From: JANQTF01 sp041741415
GTDB lineage: Bacteria; Bacteroidota; Bacteroidia; J057
DNA length: 64,000 bases
Direction of reading: 5' to 3'
Assembly (NCBI GenBank): GCA_041741415.1
Contig: JBGSKC010000058.1
Location: forward strand, 1 to 64,000
Shown: positions 63,477 to 64,000 of the stretch, piece by piece
Layout of the letters: each line of letters opens with the position of its first letter
Numbering within the stretch: position 1 is the stretch's first letter
Made by a program: the position numbers and the translations under genes
The notes under the pieces: model-generated
What the model saw: the letters and a program-made list of their open reading frames with translations, nothing else
What the model was told of the DNA's origin: nothing
Databases searched by the model: none

Positions 63477-63569
63477 TGGAGAATTGAGGACTGAACAAAA
63501 CTTGCGTGACCAATTCAAACTTCAATTCCACCCTGGCCACCAGGGAATTTCACCTAAGCCCAAACGATT

Positions 63570-64000
63570 ATGATGAAGTCCAAATTCGTTACGCTCTTCC
63601 TTCTTCTCCTGGCACTTGTTGTAGAAAGCAGTGCGCAGAGCCTCATTCTTCATTATACAGAAACCACTGGCTACAATCACAATACCAAAATAGTCTCGGA
63701 GGCTATGTTCGACAGTTGGTCATTGCTGAATAACTATACTGTGGTAAGTGACGATGACGGAACGGAGTTTAATTCGCTGAACAATCTCAGCCAGTACGCT
63801 GTGGTAGTGTTTTCCAACACCAGTGGTGGCGGTGGGCTGGATGCAACTCAGCGCGCCAACTTTGAAGCCTATATCCTGGCTGGCGGGAACTATCTTGGAA
63901 TACATGCTGCGGCTGACACTTACCGTCATTCTTCGTCCAATGGGAATAACAAAGGTAACTGGGACTGGTATGCGGAAAATGTGGCCGGGGCTTCCGTACA
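63570..64000 (+). CDS. ThuA-like secreted protein (cut by the window end)
   Basis: The first 143 residues of a larger protein. A signal peptide (MMKSKFVTLFLLLLALVVESSAQ) is followed by a ThuA/glutamine-amidotransferase-like start: LHYTETTGYNHNTK, NLSQYAVVVFSNTSGGGGLD, ILAGGNYLGIHAAADTY. ThuA domains are common in Bacteroidota polysaccharide- and sugar-degrading secreted proteins. The frame is open to the window edge, so the C-terminus is unknown. Confidence 0.8.
   Translation, partial: MMKSKFVTLFLLLLALVVESSAQSLILHYTETTGYNHNTKIVSEAMFDSWSLLNNYTVVSDDDGTEFNSLNNLSQYAVVVFSNTSGGGGLDATQRANFEAYILAGGNYLGIHAAADTYRHSSSNGNNKGNWDWYAENVAGASV

Noticed and set aside
1..64000. Retroelement reverse transcriptase, CRISPR array, tRNA or rRNA genes
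   Set aside because: None was found when reading gaps and gene products; absence holds for this window only.

Overview
The window looks like chromosomal DNA from a member of the Bacteroidota, probably a Saprospiria-type (Lewinella/Haliscomenobacter-like) organism. The reasons are a C-terminal type IX secretion sorting domain, an outer-membrane beta-barrel receptor with a carboxypeptidase-regulatory-like N-domain, DUF983 and DUF2520 proteins, a Spy-like secreted protein, several secreted proteins and lipoproteins, near absence of Shine-Dalgarno sequences, and a few TAnnTTTG-like promoter elements. This placement is inferred from gene content; no rRNA or tRNA gene was seen.

Region by region. 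(1) Positions 1-130 are the right end of an IS3-family element whose second, complete copy lies inverted at 42415-43812; each copy cuts off the 5' part of a neighbouring gene. (2) Positions 2.6-14.5 kb hold four paralogous Ser/Thr kinases with C-terminal FGE/SUMF1-like domains, a degenerate kinase, two related proteins of possible acyltransferase (GNAT-like) fold and a methyltransferase. (3) Positions 14.6-23.3 kb hold a secreted MORN-repeat caspase-like peptidase, two FHA proteins with cysteine ribbons, an acidic membrane protein, a PP2C phosphatase with a membrane anchor, a second caspase-like peptidase, and a divergent sigma factor/anti-sigma-like pair. (4) Positions 23.7-34.2 kb carry envelope and sensing genes: DUF983, a Rossmann/DUF2520 protein, a Spy-like protein plus large outer-membrane receptor, a CPA2-type cation/proton antiporter, a MarR regulator, and an H-NOX sensor overlapping its hybrid histidine kinase. 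(5) Positions 34.3-53.3 kb are metabolic and envelope genes: esterase, ftcD, a DUF4139-like protein, comM, the IS, ROK sugar kinase, two convergent Ntn-hydrolase asparaginase-family enzymes, an MBL-fold hydrolase, a PhyH-type oxygenase, two lipoproteins and two PAP2 phosphatases. (6) Positions 53.4-64 kb carry core genes pyrG, yidC and pbpC, then a TANGO2-family protein, a CotH-like protein, an NTF2-like protein, a 54-residue ORF and a ThuA-like gene cut by the window end.

The most interesting part is 4.2-23.3 kb. Three of the four kinases have the layout cytoplasmic kinase, one membrane helix, extracytoplasmic FGE-like ligand domain; these FGE domains lack the paired cysteines of true formylglycine-generating enzymes, so they are probably binding rather than catalytic modules. 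Phosphothreonine readers (FHA), a PP2C eraser, two caspase-like proteases and a sigma/anti-sigma pair follow. I infer a phosphorylation-based sensing pathway with protease effectors, possibly a conflict or cell-fate system. Two kinase genes end in an FGE segment whose variable codons are mostly of the NNC/NNT type, as in targets of diversity-generating retroelements, but no reverse transcriptase or template repeat is in the window.
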